Of a stretch of DNA of 42,271 nt, positions 1 to 7,409 are shown in pieces. The position numbers and the translations under genes were made by a program. This stretch comes from an uncultured Oscillospiraceae bacterium (GTDB lineage: Bacteria > Bacillota_A > Clostridia > Oscillospirales > Acutalibacteraceae): contig CAJUNS010000012.1 of assembly GCA_910587995.1 (NCBI GenBank), positions 12,827 to 55,097 of the forward strand, read 5' to 3'. Below the pieces are notes generated by a model. The model saw only the letters and a program-made list of their open reading frames with translations, had not been told where the DNA came from and ran no database searches. Position 1 is the stretch's first letter, and every line of letters starts with the position of its first letter.

Positions 1-70
1 GCGCACAGTCCGCGCCCTCCCCACCGGTGGAACGTGTAAAGTTTTTTGAAAGTTCCTAGAAAACTTTTTT
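1..70. repeat. 70-bp intergenic direct repeat, copy 1
   Basis: Bases 1-70 recur at 127-196 with a single C/T difference at position 56 of the unit. The unit begins GCGCACAGTCCGCG and ends in an A/T-rich part (AAAGTTTTTTGAAAG). It lies in a gene-free stretch and its left edge is cut by the window, so it may be longer. No ORF crosses it. It is probably an intergenic repeat family of this genome rather than a gene. Confidence 0.85.
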
Positions 71-126
71 CAAAGAGTCTTCTAAGCCGCAGGCTCCACC
101 GTAGGGAGCTGCCAGTCCCAAACCGA

Positions 127-196
127 GCGCACAGTCCGCGCCCTCCCCACCGGTGGAACGTGTAAAGTTTTTTGAAAGTTCTTAGAAAACTTTTTT
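127..196. repeat. 70-bp intergenic direct repeat, copy 2
   Basis: Second copy of the unit at 1-70. Its 3' part forms a strong palindrome with the bases after it: CTTAGAAAACTTTTTT (181-196) is the reverse complement of 199-214. In copy 1 the equivalent palindrome is degraded. The palindrome could act as a bidirectional terminator for a gene left of the window, or be part of the repeat's own structure. Confidence 0.85.
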
Positions 197-251
197 ACAA
201 AAAAGTTTTCTAAGCGCCGGAGGCCCTACCATACACACAAACGCCCTTCCA

Positions 252-268
252 GCGGGACAAAGTCCCGC
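252..268. other. Short GC hairpin upstream of the first gene
   Basis: GCGGGAC (252-258), loop AAA, GTCCCGC (262-268) is a perfect 7-bp stem. No T-run follows, so it is not a classical terminator; it may lie in the 5' leader of the 316-516 gene. No clear promoter was found between the repeats and this hairpin. Confidence 0.4.
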
Positions 269-315
269 CACAGCTCAACGCAAGCAGTAACGAATCGTAG
301 AAAGGAGCACACACC

Positions 316-516
316 ATGCTGCATCAGCTTTTAAACGTTTCTATCGGCATCATCGGTGGAGCGGATGGCCCCACCCAGGTTTTTGCCGCTCTGGACAATA
401 TGGATGCCATCCTCCAGGCCTTGAACATCATGGGCAAAGGGATGCTGGGCATCTTCGTGGTCATTGGACTCATTGCCGTCATAATGACTCTGCTGGCCAA
501 GGTGGGGAATAAGTGA
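316..516 (+). CDS. Micro-protein with sodium-pump decarboxylase beta-subunit signature
   Basis: A 66-residue protein. Its N-terminal part (residues 8-20) contains SIGIIGGADGPT, the hallmark motif of the beta subunit (OadB/MmdB/GcdB) of sodium-translocating decarboxylases, where it lies in the membrane core. It is followed by a short linker and a single hydrophobic helix (about residues 42-61) ending in Lys-rich KVGNK. The beta subunits themselves are several hundred residues, so this is not a truncated start of one: it has its own AAGGAG site (303-308) before ATG 316, its own stop and a terminator downstream. Short clostridial proteins with this motif have been annotated as OadG-related small transporter subunits. 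A role as an accessory membrane subunit is inference; no other decarboxylase subunit is in the window. Confidence 0.7.
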   Translation: MLHQLLNVSIGIIGGADGPTQVFAALDNMDAILQALNIMGKGMLGIFVVIGLIAVIMTLLAKVGNK

Positions 517-550
517 TCCCCCAGGACATACCATAACCAAACGTGACCCC

Positions 551-597
551 AAGCGGAAGGCTGGAAGGAAATTTCTTTCTGGCCTTCCGCTTTTTTT
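551..597 (+). terminator. Rho-independent terminator after the micro-protein
   Basis: AAGCGGAAGGC (551-561) pairs with GCCTTCCGCTT (582-592) and a T-run follows to 597. It ends the 316-516 transcription unit. It also shows that the upstream in-frame extension of the next gene, from 543, is not translated as part of it. Confidence 0.85.
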
Positions 598-611
598 GGG
601 GAAATCATCCA

Positions 612-640
612 TTGAATATCCTTGGGATTTTTGGTACAAT
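612..640 (+). promoter_or_regulatory. Sigma-A promoter of the phosphohexomutase-mnmA operon
   Basis: TTGAAT (612-617), 17-bp spacer, TACAAT (635-640). It lies just after the terminator and about 30 bp before the start codon at 669. Confidence 0.8.
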
Positions 641-668
641 AATGACAAACTGGAAGGAGTTGGCATGC

Positions 669-2171
669 ATGGACTACAAGAAGCTGAAAAGCGGCACAGA
701 CATTCGCGGTACCGCCATGGAAACGGAAGCGGAAGGCCCGGTGCAACTGACAGACCCAGTGGTGGAGGCCATTGCCCGGGGGTTCCTCTGCTGGTGCGCC
801 AAACGGCTGGGCAAGCCTGCCAGCCGCCTGCAAATCGCTCTAGGTCGGGATTCCCGGCTCTCGGGCCCCCGCATTTTGGAGGCGCTGTGCCGGGCCTTTA
901 CCGCCCATGGGGCCCAATGCCTGGACTGCGGTCTGGCCTCCACCCCCTCCATGTTCATGGCCGTGCTGGACCTGCCCTGCGACTGCGCTGTCCAGGTGAC
1001 CGCCAGCCATCATCCCTGCCACCGCAACGGACTGAAATTTTTCACAAAAGAGGGCGGTCTGGATGGACCGGACGTAGGGGAGATTCTGGAGATGGCCCAG
1101 CAAGGGGCCAGCCCGGAGGAGGCCCCGGGAGGTGCCCGGAAGGCCTGCGCCCACATGGATCAATACGCCGCCCATCTGCGGGAAATCATCAAAACCGGTA
1201 TTGGCGCGGCGGACTATGAGCACCCCTTGGCAGGGTTCAAAATCGCGGTGGACGCGGGCAATGGGGCGGGGGGCTTCTATGCCAGCCAGGTGCTGGCCCC
1301 CTTGGGCGCGGATGTGTCTGGCAGCCAGTTTCTAGACCCGGACGGGCGCTTTCCCAACCACATCCCCAACCCGGAAAACGCCGCCGCCATGGAGTCCGCC
1401 TCCCGCATGGTGGTGGAGTCCGGCGCGGACTTGGGCCTGATTTTCGACACGGATGTGGACCGGGCCGGAGTGGTGGACCGCCAGGGCCGGGAGATCAACC
1501 GGAACCGGCTGGTGGCCATTGCCTCCGCCATTGCCCTGGAGAAAGCTCCCGGCGGCACGGTGGTCACCGATTCCATCACCTCCGACGGACTGCACCACTA
1601 CATTGAGGCCACCTTGGGCGGGGTGCACCGGCGGTTTCAGCGGGGCTATAAAAATGTCATCAACGAGGCCCAGCGCCTAAACGCCCTGGGAGTAGACTGC
1701 CCCCTGGCCATGGAGACCAGCGGCCACGCGGCTTTGCGGGAGAATCATTTCCTGGATGACGGGGCCTATCTGGTCACGAAGATTCTCATTAAAATGGCCG
1801 CTCTGAAACAGGAGGGCAAGGACCTGGAAGACCTGCTGGCTCCCCTGGAGGAACCGGTGGAAGCCGTGGAAGTCCGGGTGCCCATTGTGGAAGAGGATTT
1901 CCGGGCCCGGGGCAGCCAGGTCATTGGGGAGCTGGAGGCCTATGCCAAGGCCCAGGGCTGGGCCATCGCCCCGGACAATTTTGAGGGAATTCGGGTTTCC
2001 TTCCCGGCTGGGGAGGGCGAGGGCTGGTTCTTGGTGCGGCTGTCCGTCCATGATCCCATTCTGCCTATCAATGTAGAGAGCAACGCGGCTGGCGGCGCGG
2101 CGGTGATTCGGGAGAAGCTGCGGGCCTTTTTCACCGCCCACAACCAGGGCTTGGACTGCGGGGCCCTATGA
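669..2171 (+). CDS. Alpha-D-phosphohexomutase (phosphogluco/phosphomannomutase family)
   Basis: Predicted cytoplasmic enzyme of 500 residues interconverting hexose 1- and 6-phosphates. The start at 669 is chosen because AAGGAG (654-659) sits 9 bases before it and the promoter is at 612-640. Visible family landmarks: GTDIRG near the N-terminus; the phosphoserine loop TASHHPCHRNGLKFF (about residues 112-126; the usual motif is TASHNP); the metal loop DTDVDR (DxDxDR); the sugar-binding ETSGH; and a C-terminal phosphate loop written ESNAAGG instead of the usual RPSGTEP. The NRNGLKFF and ESN variants match a subgroup that includes plant DRT101-like proteins, so the preferred sugar cannot be assigned. 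It overlaps mnmA by four bases (ATGA). A second phosphohexomutase of the PgcA type lies at 17567-19264. Confidence 0.88.
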   Translation: MDYKKLKSGTDIRGTAMETEAEGPVQLTDPVVEAIARGFLCWCAKRLGKPASRLQIALGRDSRLSGPRILEALCRAFTAHGAQCLDCGLASTPSMFMAVLDLPCDCAVQVTASHHPCHRNGLKFFTKEGGLDGPDVGEILEMAQQGASPEEAPGGARKACAHMDQYAAHLREIIKTGIGAADYEHPLAGFKIAVDAGNGAGGFYASQVLAPLGADVSGSQFLDPDGRFPNHIPNPENAAAMESASRMVVESGADLGLIFDTDVDRAGVVDRQGREINRNRLVAIASAIALEKAPGGTVVTDSITSDGLHHYIEATLGGVHRRFQRGYKNVINEAQRLNALGVDCPLAMETSGHAALRENHFLDDGAYLVTKILIKMAALKQEGKDLEDLLAPLEEPVEAVEVRVPIVEEDFRARGSQVIGELEAYAKAQGWAIAPDNFEGIRVSFPAGEGEGWFLVRLSVHDPILPINVESNAAGGAAVIREKLRAFFTAHNQGLDCGAL

Positions 2172-3259
2172 GCGGCCGGGAGAAAATGCTGGTGGCCATG
2201 AGCGGCGGGGTGGATTCCAGCGCGGCGGCTCTGCTGGCCCAGGAGGCGGGCTATGAGGCATGGGGCGTCACTTTGAAAATGTTTTCCCAAGAGGACGCGG
2301 CGGCAGGCCCCGGCGAAAAGGCCTGCTGCTCCTTGGAGAGCGTGGAAGCCGCCCGTGCTGTGGCCCAAAGGCTGGGCATGCCCTTTTATGTGTTCAACTT
2401 CAGCCAGGACTTCCGCCGGGAGGTTATGGAACGCTTTGTGGAGAGCTATTTGGCTGGGCGCACGCCCAATCCCTGCATTGACTGCAACCGGCATGTCAAG
2501 CTGGGGAAGCTCTTCCGCCGGGGAGAGGAGCTGGGCATAGAGCGTCTGGCTACCGGCCACTATGCTCAGGTAGAGAGGGACCCGGCTGGCCGCTGGCTGC
2601 TGAAAAAAGGCCTGGACCAGGACAAGGACCAGAGCTACTTTTTGTACACCCTGACCCAGGCCCAGCTGGCCCGCCTGTGGCTGCCCTTGGGAAGCCTGCA
2701 TAAGGCCCAGGTGCGGGAGCTGGCGGAAGCGGCGGGTTTTGCCAACGCCCAGCGCCGGGAGAGCCAGGACATCTGCTTTGTGCCGGACGGGGACTACGCC
2801 GGGTTCATCCGGCGCTTTGCCGGCGTGGAGCCGGAGCCCGGAGACTTTGTAGGAACCGGCGGGCAAATCTACGGACGGCACAAGGGAATTTTTCACTACA
2901 CCGTGGGCCAGCGCAAGGGCCTGGGCCTGTCTTTTCCCCAGCCCATGTATGTAAAAAACATCGACCCCCAGCGCAACCAAGTGGTGCTGGGGGAGGAGAG
3001 GGAGCTCTATGCCCGGGCGCTGACAGCGGAGGACTTGAACCTGACAGCCCTGGAAGAAATCTCGTCGCCTTTGCGGGTGCGGGCGAAGCTTCGCTCCCGG
3101 CATCAGGAGCAGCCCGCTACCGTGGTGCAGACTGGGCCGGACCGGATGCGGGTGGAGTTTGACCAGCCCCAGCGGGCCATTACCAAAGGCCAGGCGGTGG
3201 TGCTGTATGATGGGGACACAGTGGTGGGCGGCGGGGTAATCCGCCAGGTGGAGGACTGA
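2168..3259 (+). CDS. mnmA: tRNA-uridine 2-sulfurtransferase MnmA
   Basis: A 363-residue cytoplasmic enzyme that adenylates U34 of tRNA-Lys, -Glu and -Gln and replaces the 2-oxygen by sulfur. Visible motifs: PP-loop SGGVDSS near residue 12; NPCIDCNRHVK with the first catalytic Cys; the GHYA segment; and SQDICFVPDGDY with the second catalytic Cys, followed by the C-terminal beta-barrel (RKGLGLSFPQPMYV onward). Length is normal. ATG 2168 overlaps the stop of the mutase gene (ATGA), pointing to translational coupling; no independent Shine-Dalgarno is obvious. The stop is only 6 bases from the convergent stop of the gene at 3266 and no terminator was seen between them. Confidence 0.95.
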   Translation: MSGREKMLVAMSGGVDSSAAALLAQEAGYEAWGVTLKMFSQEDAAAGPGEKACCSLESVEAARAVAQRLGMPFYVFNFSQDFRREVMERFVESYLAGRTPNPCIDCNRHVKLGKLFRRGEELGIERLATGHYAQVERDPAGRWLLKKGLDQDKDQSYFLYTLTQAQLARLWLPLGSLHKAQVRELAEAAGFANAQRRESQDICFVPDGDYAGFIRRFAGVEPEPGDFVGTGGQIYGRHKGIFHYTVGQRKGLGLSFPQPMYVKNIDPQRNQVVLGEERELYARALTAEDLNLTALEEISSPLRVRAKLRSRHQEQPATVVQTGPDRMRVEFDQPQRAITKGQAVVLYDGDTVVGGGVIRQVED

Positions 3260-3265
3260 GCCGCC

Positions 3266-3613
3266 TTACATCAACAGAAAGAGCAGGGCGAACATGAGCT
3301 CGTGGTTGCCATCCTCCCCGCCCAGCAGGAGCAGCAGCGCCAGCAGCACGGTCCGCTCCTGGTCCTTGAACAGTTCATCCAGCAGGCTGGCTGGCAGAGC
3401 GGGCTGCTGGCCAACGGAGGGGCTTCCCGAAGGCGCGGCCGCAGGCGGCGGGCTTGGCGGGGGAGAGGGCTCCGGCGGACTGGGCTGCTGGGAAGTGGGC
3501 GGGCTCCCCCCGTGGGGCGGCGAGGCTTGGCGGGGATGCCGTGCCCGGGACTGCATCTCCCGCGCCCGGCGGGCCGCTTCCTCCTGCATTCGCCGCATAT
3601 CCATGTCCGGCAT
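3266..3613 (-). CDS. Small Pro-rich protein with hydrophobic C-terminus, function unknown
   Basis: 115 residues, not assigned to a named family. It has a charged N-terminal helix rich in Arg, Glu and Met (residues 1-27), a long Pro/Ser/Ala linker (28-75) and a C-terminal part SLLDELFKDQERT followed by Leu-rich segments LLALLLLLGG and LMFALLFLLM. A good AAGGAGG site precedes ATG 3613. It is the last of three small minus-strand genes (4408 to 3266) with close spacing, each with its own strong Shine-Dalgarno, so an operon is likely. The C-terminal pattern (two hydrophobic stretches separated by GGEDGNHE) resembles small conserved clostridial ORFs. Whether it is a membrane hairpin or a buried helical pair cannot be told from sequence alone. 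Confidence 0.65.
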   Translation of the reverse strand: MPDMDMRRMQEEAARRAREMQSRARHPRQASPPHGGSPPTSQQPSPPEPSPPPSPPPAAAPSGSPSVGQQPALPASLLDELFKDQERTVLLALLLLLGGEDGNHELMFALLFLLM

Positions 3614-3629
3614 TGACGCCGCCTCCTTT

Positions 3630-4076
3630 TTAGAACAGCCCCGATAGGCCGCCCATGCCTTGCAGCAAGGGCATAAGCCGCATGAGCTGTAAAATTTTCA
3701 CCGCTTCATCAATCTTTTTTTGGCGGGCTGGGCTGAGCAGAGGCCGCAGGGCCCGCAGCAGGCGGGTAGCGTCGTCCTCCTGGTTCATCTGGCCCAAGAG
3801 AGGAGCCAGCTTTGTGGCCATGGTCAGGGCGTTGGGATTCAGCCCTCCCAGTCCGCTGGCGGCACTCTCGCTGGCGTTTCCCCCTCCGCCCAGAGCGCCC
3901 AAAGCTCCGGCCAAAGCGGACAGGTCCGGCCCCGGAGAGCTGGCGGGCGGCGCTTCCGGGGCCGGAGCCTCTCCCTGGCTCTGACCCAGCCCTAGGTTAT
4001 TGAGCATGCCTTGTAGCTGGCGCATGCTGTTGGGGTCGGAAAGAAATTGATTCAACTGCTGGTTTAGGCTGTCCAT
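3630..4076 (-). CDS. Small helical protein with LSDP motif, function unknown
   Basis: 148 residues. The N-terminal helix QLNQFLSDPNSMRQLQGML leads into a Gly/Ala/Pro linker (about 32-75), then a predicted helical C-terminal domain (MATKLAPLLGQMN, LLRALRPLLSPARQKKID, AVKILQLMRLMPLL). AAGGGGGG precedes ATG 4076. It lies 16 bases upstream of the 115-residue gene and 83 bases downstream of the 82-residue gene. The LSDP element is shared with the 82-residue protein, suggesting related function or a common partner. No catalytic motif is visible. Confidence 0.68.
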   Translation of the reverse strand: MDSLNQQLNQFLSDPNSMRQLQGMLNNLGLGQSQGEAPAPEAPPASSPGPDLSALAGALGALGGGGNASESAASGLGGLNPNALTMATKLAPLLGQMNQEDDATRLLRALRPLLSPARQKKIDEAVKILQLMRLMPLLQGMGGLSGLF

Positions 4077-4159
4077 AATGACCCCCCTTCGGGCAAAATG
4101 CTATGTTACGCGGCGCGTCCGGCCGAAATAACCGGTGCGCCGCCAGAGGCTGCGGATGG

Positions 4160-4408
4160 TCAGCCCTTGCCCTGAAGCATATTCAGCAGAGCCTGGGCTT
4201 GTGGGCTGGAAAGCAGCTTTTTGGCCGCCTCCGGGTCGGAGAGCACCTTTTGCATGGCCTCGCCCTCTGGCCGCTGTCCCAGCAGCTGGGACAAGCTGCC
4301 GTTTTGGGCGGCGTCCTTCAAAGCCTCGGGGGTGGAGCCCAGCCGCTGGGCGGTGAGCTTTAGCAGAGACTCCAGGCGGCTGTTGTCCAGTTGTTCTGGT
4401 TCGCGCAT
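4160..4408 (-). CDS. Small helical protein with LSDP/SSPQ repeats, function unknown
   Basis: 82 residues, first of the three-gene small-protein cluster. The ORF could be read further upstream to 4504, but GGGAGG eight bases before ATG 4408 fixes this start. The protein is all-helical in appearance: LESLLKLTAQRLG, PEALKDAAQNG, LSQLLG, then AMQKVLSDPEAAKKLLSSPQ and QALLNMLQ. The DP-containing helices (LSDPEAAKKLL, SSPQAQALL) faintly recall STI1/DP chaperone-binding repeats, but this is only a resemblance. It is divergent from the phosphodiesterase gene at 4528. Confidence 0.65.
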   Translation of the reverse strand: MREPEQLDNSRLESLLKLTAQRLGSTPEALKDAAQNGSLSQLLGQRPEGEAMQKVLSDPEAAKKLLSSPQAQALLNMLQGKG

Positions 4409-4527
4409 GGCAGAAACCTCCCTTTTGTTTTGAGGATACTCCATTGTATGCGGGACTGGGGCGGTTGATACGGAACCAACAGAATTTTTGAGGATAAAAA
4501 ACACACATAATGTTTGGAGGAGTTTCT

Positions 4528-5001
4528 ATGAGAATCTTAGTTGCGTCCGACACCCACGGAGACGCCGCCTCCCTGCGGCGGGCTATTCTAGCCCAGCCCC
4601 AGGCCCAGGTGGTTATCCACTTGGGGGATGGTGAAGAGGATGTGGCCCAGGTGAAACCATCTTTTCCGGACAAAATGTTCCTGCAGGTCCGGGGAAACTG
4701 TGACTGGACCTCTCAGCTGTCCAGTGTGGGAGAATATGAAGTGGAGGGCGTAAAAATATTTTACACCCATGGGCATATTTACGGAGTAAAGTCCGGGGAC
4801 TATGGCCTGATCTCCGCCGCCCGGGAACACAGAGCCCAGGTGGCGCTGTTTGGCCACACCCACTTGGCCCGGGAGGACTACGAAGATGGCCTCTACCTCA
4901 TGAACCCTGGGCGCTTGGGCGGTTGGGAGGCCAGCTATGGCATTCTGGATATTACGCCCCAGGGGATTGTGACCAATGTGGTGCGGTTGGAAGGCCACTG
5001 A
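4528..5001 (+). CDS. YfcE/MJ0936-type metallophosphoesterase
   Basis: 157-residue predicted cytoplasmic phosphodiesterase of the calcineurin-like superfamily. Metal ligands are all present: SDTHGD (DxH), HLGDGEEDV (GDxxxD), VRGNCD (GNxD), THGHIYG and FGHTH. Start 4528 is chosen over the in-frame ATG at 4510 because GGAGGAG (4516-4522) lies just before it. Members of this family hydrolyse model phosphodiesters and the natural substrate is usually unknown. It is transcribed away from the small-protein cluster. Confidence 0.88.
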   Translation: MRILVASDTHGDAASLRRAILAQPQAQVVIHLGDGEEDVAQVKPSFPDKMFLQVRGNCDWTSQLSSVGEYEVEGVKIFYTHGHIYGVKSGDYGLISAAREHRAQVALFGHTHLAREDYEDGLYLMNPGRLGGWEASYGILDITPQGIVTNVVRLEGH

Positions 5002-5095
5002 GACGCCAGCCATCTCAGCCGCAATTCCTGCTATGCCGCCCCAAAGTGAGCCGGTTCCCCAAACTGATTTGCAGCATAACGCCGTTCCCCCAAAA

Positions 5096-5136
5096 AAAAC
5101 GGAGGCATTCCCCAAAGGGAAAGCCTCCGTTTTCGT
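5096..5136. terminator. Bidirectional terminator between convergent genes
   Basis: AAAACGGAGGC (5096-5106) pairs with GCCTCCGTTTT (5123-5133). A T-rich run follows on the plus strand and an A-run precedes it, so it can stop both the phosphodiesterase transcript and the minus-strand MATE/phosphatase transcript. Confidence 0.85.
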
Positions 5137-5150
5137 TTCTTATAATAGAT

Positions 5151-5801
5151 TCATTTTTGCTTCGCGGCCTCTTCGGGCTGGGCCTGGGCGGTGCGAGGCT
5201 GAGGCGCCCGGCCGTACACCTCCATGACTGGCTGGCGCATCCACAGACTGGGCATAATCCGCAGGGAGTAGCCAAAGCCAGGGTCGCAGAGCCAGTCTTG
5301 GGGCGGAGCCTGGGGCAAGCCGTACCTAGCCAAAACCGCCCCCATCACGCCCGCGTGGGACACCAGCACTGTCTCTGTCAGGCTCCGGGCCATGAGATTT
5401 TCCACCAAGCCCTCGAAGCCCTGGCAGACCCGCCGGTAAAAAACCTGACTGCTTTCGCCGCCTGGGGGATCTCCCTGGCCAGCCAGCCAAAGGGGGAAGC
5501 GGGGATCATCTTTTAGGTCATCGGCTGTCTTACCCTCCCAGTCGCCAAAGTCGCACTCGGCCAGTTCCAGGGCCACCTCGGGCTGGGCGTGGGGGTAGAG
5601 CAGCCGCAGGGTGTCCACGCAGGCTACAGCGGGGCTGGCGCAGAAAAACTGGGCCTCGGGGTAGACGAATTCCTCTTTTAAGCGGAGGATCTGGGCCAAA
5701 GCCCCCTCCGCCAGAGGGGACTGCCCCCGGCCCACATAGCGGCCCTCCAGCAAGCCTTGGGAGGGCATGGACCGCAGCAAATGGATGGTATAGGATTTCA
5801 T
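5151..5801 (-). CDS. Histidine-phosphatase-fold protein lacking the catalytic His
   Basis: 216 residues with the phosphoglycerate-mutase/histidine-phosphatase fold. Retained family features: an N-terminal beta strand ending LLR, GRYVGRGQSPLAEG, the ELAECDFGDWEGK segment with the acid region, and VSHAGVM with the second His. The family hallmark RHG is replaced by RSM: the codons after CGG are TCC ATG, so the phosphate-accepting His is Ser. The usual SSPLxRxxxTA is ASPAVACVDTL, losing the second Arg. Either it is a non-catalytic homologue or it uses unusual chemistry. The tail after residue 195 is Gln/Pro/Ala-rich and charged. AAAGGAAG precedes ATG 5801. It lies 40 bp downstream of the MATE gene, so co-transcription is likely. 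Confidence 0.85.
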   Translation of the reverse strand: MKSYTIHLLRSMPSQGLLEGRYVGRGQSPLAEGALAQILRLKEEFVYPEAQFFCASPAVACVDTLRLLYPHAQPEVALELAECDFGDWEGKTADDLKDDPRFPLWLAGQGDPPGGESSQVFYRRVCQGFEGLVENLMARSLTETVLVSHAGVMGAVLARYGLPQAPPQDWLCDPGFGYSLRIMPSLWMRQPVMEVYGRAPQPRTAQAQPEEAAKQK

Positions 5802-5841
5802 AACGCCGCTTCCTTTCGCGTCCTGTTTCTAACCCGGCTTA

Positions 5842-7257
5842 TTATTCCTTCTGGGCGTTTGCCGCGGCCTCGGTGATGGCCTTTTTCTTCCAGCCGCCCC
5901 GCAGGTAGGCAATCGCGGTCAAAACCGCGCCCACAACCCAAGAGATCAGCAGGGAAAGGAACAATGGGTCCGGGGTGCCGGAGCCCATGGCCCCGCCCTC
6001 GGGGCGGGTGAGCAGCTCCAGCCCATAGGCCACAGGCACCCGCACAACCACCGTGGTGATCACGGAGATCCACATGGGGGTCATGGTGTCTCCCGCGCCG
6101 CGCATGACGCCGGAGAGAATTTGGGTGACCGACATGGCTATGTAGCCCACCGCCAGGGTGTTCAGCATCCGCTGGCCCAGGGAGATGACCTCGGGCGTGC
6201 TGGTGAACATCATCATCAGGTATTTGCCGAAAACAAGAATCAGCGCCACCAGCACCACCGATACGGAGACGCCCATAATCATGCCGGACTTGGCCCCTTT
6301 CTCGGTGCGGTCCAACCGGCCAGCGCCCATGTTCTGTCCGGTGTAGGTGGTCATAGCCGATCCAAAGGTGAAGTTGGGCATCATGGCAAAGCCATCCACG
6401 CGCATTACCACCGTGTTGGCCGCCAGCACCACTGTGCCAAAGGAGTTGGTGAGGTTTTGCACAATGATCATGGCCAGGGAGAAAATGGCCTGGGTCAGGC
6501 CGCTGGGCAGGCCCAGCTTGCACAGCCGCTTTACAAAAGCGGCCTTGGGCCACAGGTTGCGCCAGGTGATGGTAAAGTGTTCCTTCATCCGCAGCAGCCG
6601 GACCATGCACAGCACGCCGGAGATAAGCTGGGCGATAATTGTGGCCCAGGCCACGCCGGCCACGCCCCACTGGAAGCCAGCCACGAACCAGATGTCCAGG
6701 CCGATGTTTAGGAAACAGGCCACCAGCAGGAACGCCAGGGGCATGATGGAATCCCCCAGGCCCCGGAGCACGCCGGAAATTACATTGTAAAAAGCGGCGC
6801 CCAAAAAGCCCAGGAACAGGATAGTCATGTAGTCACAGGCCATGTCCAGAATATCAGCCGGAGTGTCCAGCATGGTGAGCACTGGCCGGGTAATCAGGGG
6901 GCCCAGCACCATCACAAAGACAGTGCAGGCCAAAGTGGCTGTGATGGTAGTGCCAATGGTCTGGGAGAGGCTGTCCCTCTCTTTGGCCCCGAAATATTGA
7001 GAGGCCATCACGCTGGCGCCAATGGACACGCCCATAAACAGCACCAGCAGCAGGTTGAGCACTGGGCCGCTGGCGCCAATGGCTGCCAGGGCCCCGTCGC
7101 CCACATAGTTGCCCACCACAATGGAGTCCACTGTGCTGTACAGCTGCTGGGCCATGTTGCCAATGAGCAGGGGCACCGAAAACCGGATCAGGTTTTGGGT
7201 AGGGCTGCCCACTGTCATATCCTGCGCCTCAAACAGCGAGGAAAATTTGCCTGCCAT
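5842..7257 (-). CDS. MATE-family multidrug/cation antiporter
   Basis: 471-residue polytopic membrane protein with about 12 predicted helices in two homologous halves. The opening TVGSPTQNLIRFSVPLLIGNMAQQLY and VDSIVVGNYVGDGALAA is typical of clostridial MATE/NorM-like exporters, as is the repeat of this pattern in the second half (LCKLGLPSGLTQAIFS, LAANTVVMRVDGFAMMPNF). It would exchange drugs or organic cations against Na+ or H+. Start 7257 is chosen over the in-frame ATG at 7296 because AAGGAAGG stands before it and because the upstream start lies in the leader terminator. It has its own promoter and a structured leader of about 240 bases (7258-7499). Confidence 0.92.
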   Translation of the reverse strand: MAGKFSSLFEAQDMTVGSPTQNLIRFSVPLLIGNMAQQLYSTVDSIVVGNYVGDGALAAIGASGPVLNLLLVLFMGVSIGASVMASQYFGAKERDSLSQTIGTTITATLACTVFVMVLGPLITRPVLTMLDTPADILDMACDYMTILFLGFLGAAFYNVISGVLRGLGDSIMPLAFLLVACFLNIGLDIWFVAGFQWGVAGVAWATIIAQLISGVLCMVRLLRMKEHFTITWRNLWPKAAFVKRLCKLGLPSGLTQAIFSLAMIIVQNLTNSFGTVVLAANTVVMRVDGFAMMPNFTFGSAMTTYTGQNMGAGRLDRTEKGAKSGMIMGVSVSVVLVALILVFGKYLMMMFTSTPEVISLGQRMLNTLAVGYIAMSVTQILSGVMRGAGDTMTPMWISVITTVVVRVPVAYGLELLTRPEGGAMGSGTPDPLFLSLLISWVVGAVLTAIAYLRGGWKKKAITEAAANAQKE

Positions 7258-7294
7258 AAAAATTACCTTCCTTCCCGAAAAATTGCCGCACAGC

Positions 7295-7317
7295 AAAAAG
7301 GCTCGACCCAGAACCTT
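7295..7317 (-). terminator. Candidate attenuator terminator in the MATE leader
   Basis: Read on the minus strand, AAGGTTC (7317-7311) pairs with GAGCCTT (7304-7298) around the six-base loop TGGGTC, with one G-T pair, and a T-run ends at 7295. It lies after the small leader ORF and before the MATE Shine-Dalgarno, so premature termination here would control the gene. The stem is only moderately strong. Confidence 0.55.
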
Positions 7318-7334
7318 CTACACGCGCGGTACTT

Positions 7335-7409
7335 CTAATGTAAGAAACCGGTTTGGCGTTTTCCGGCGCTTCGTGGCCGGGAGAAACCTCCAAGGTGCTT
7401 TACATACAT
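7335..7409 (-). CDS. Candidate 24-codon leader peptide upstream of MATE gene
   Basis: Short ORF inside the MATE leader, beginning MYVKHLGGFSRPRS and ending GFLH, with several Arg/Lys and one Pro codon. Its AAGGAG (7421-7426 on the minus strand) lies 11 bases before the ATG, slightly far, and is buried in a perfect 8-bp hairpin (CTCCAAGG at 7388-7395 with CCTTGGAG at 7423-7430). The stop is 18 bases before the candidate terminator. Position and structure fit translation-dependent attenuation by a stalled ribosome, as for antibiotic-induced resistance genes. Expression is not shown by sequence. Confidence 0.4.
   Translation of the reverse strand: MYVKHLGGFSRPRSAGKRQTGFLH

Noticed and set aside
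543..668. N-terminal extension of the phosphohexomutase
   Set aside because: It would be translated from within a terminator and across the promoter; ATG 669 has the proper Shine-Dalgarno.
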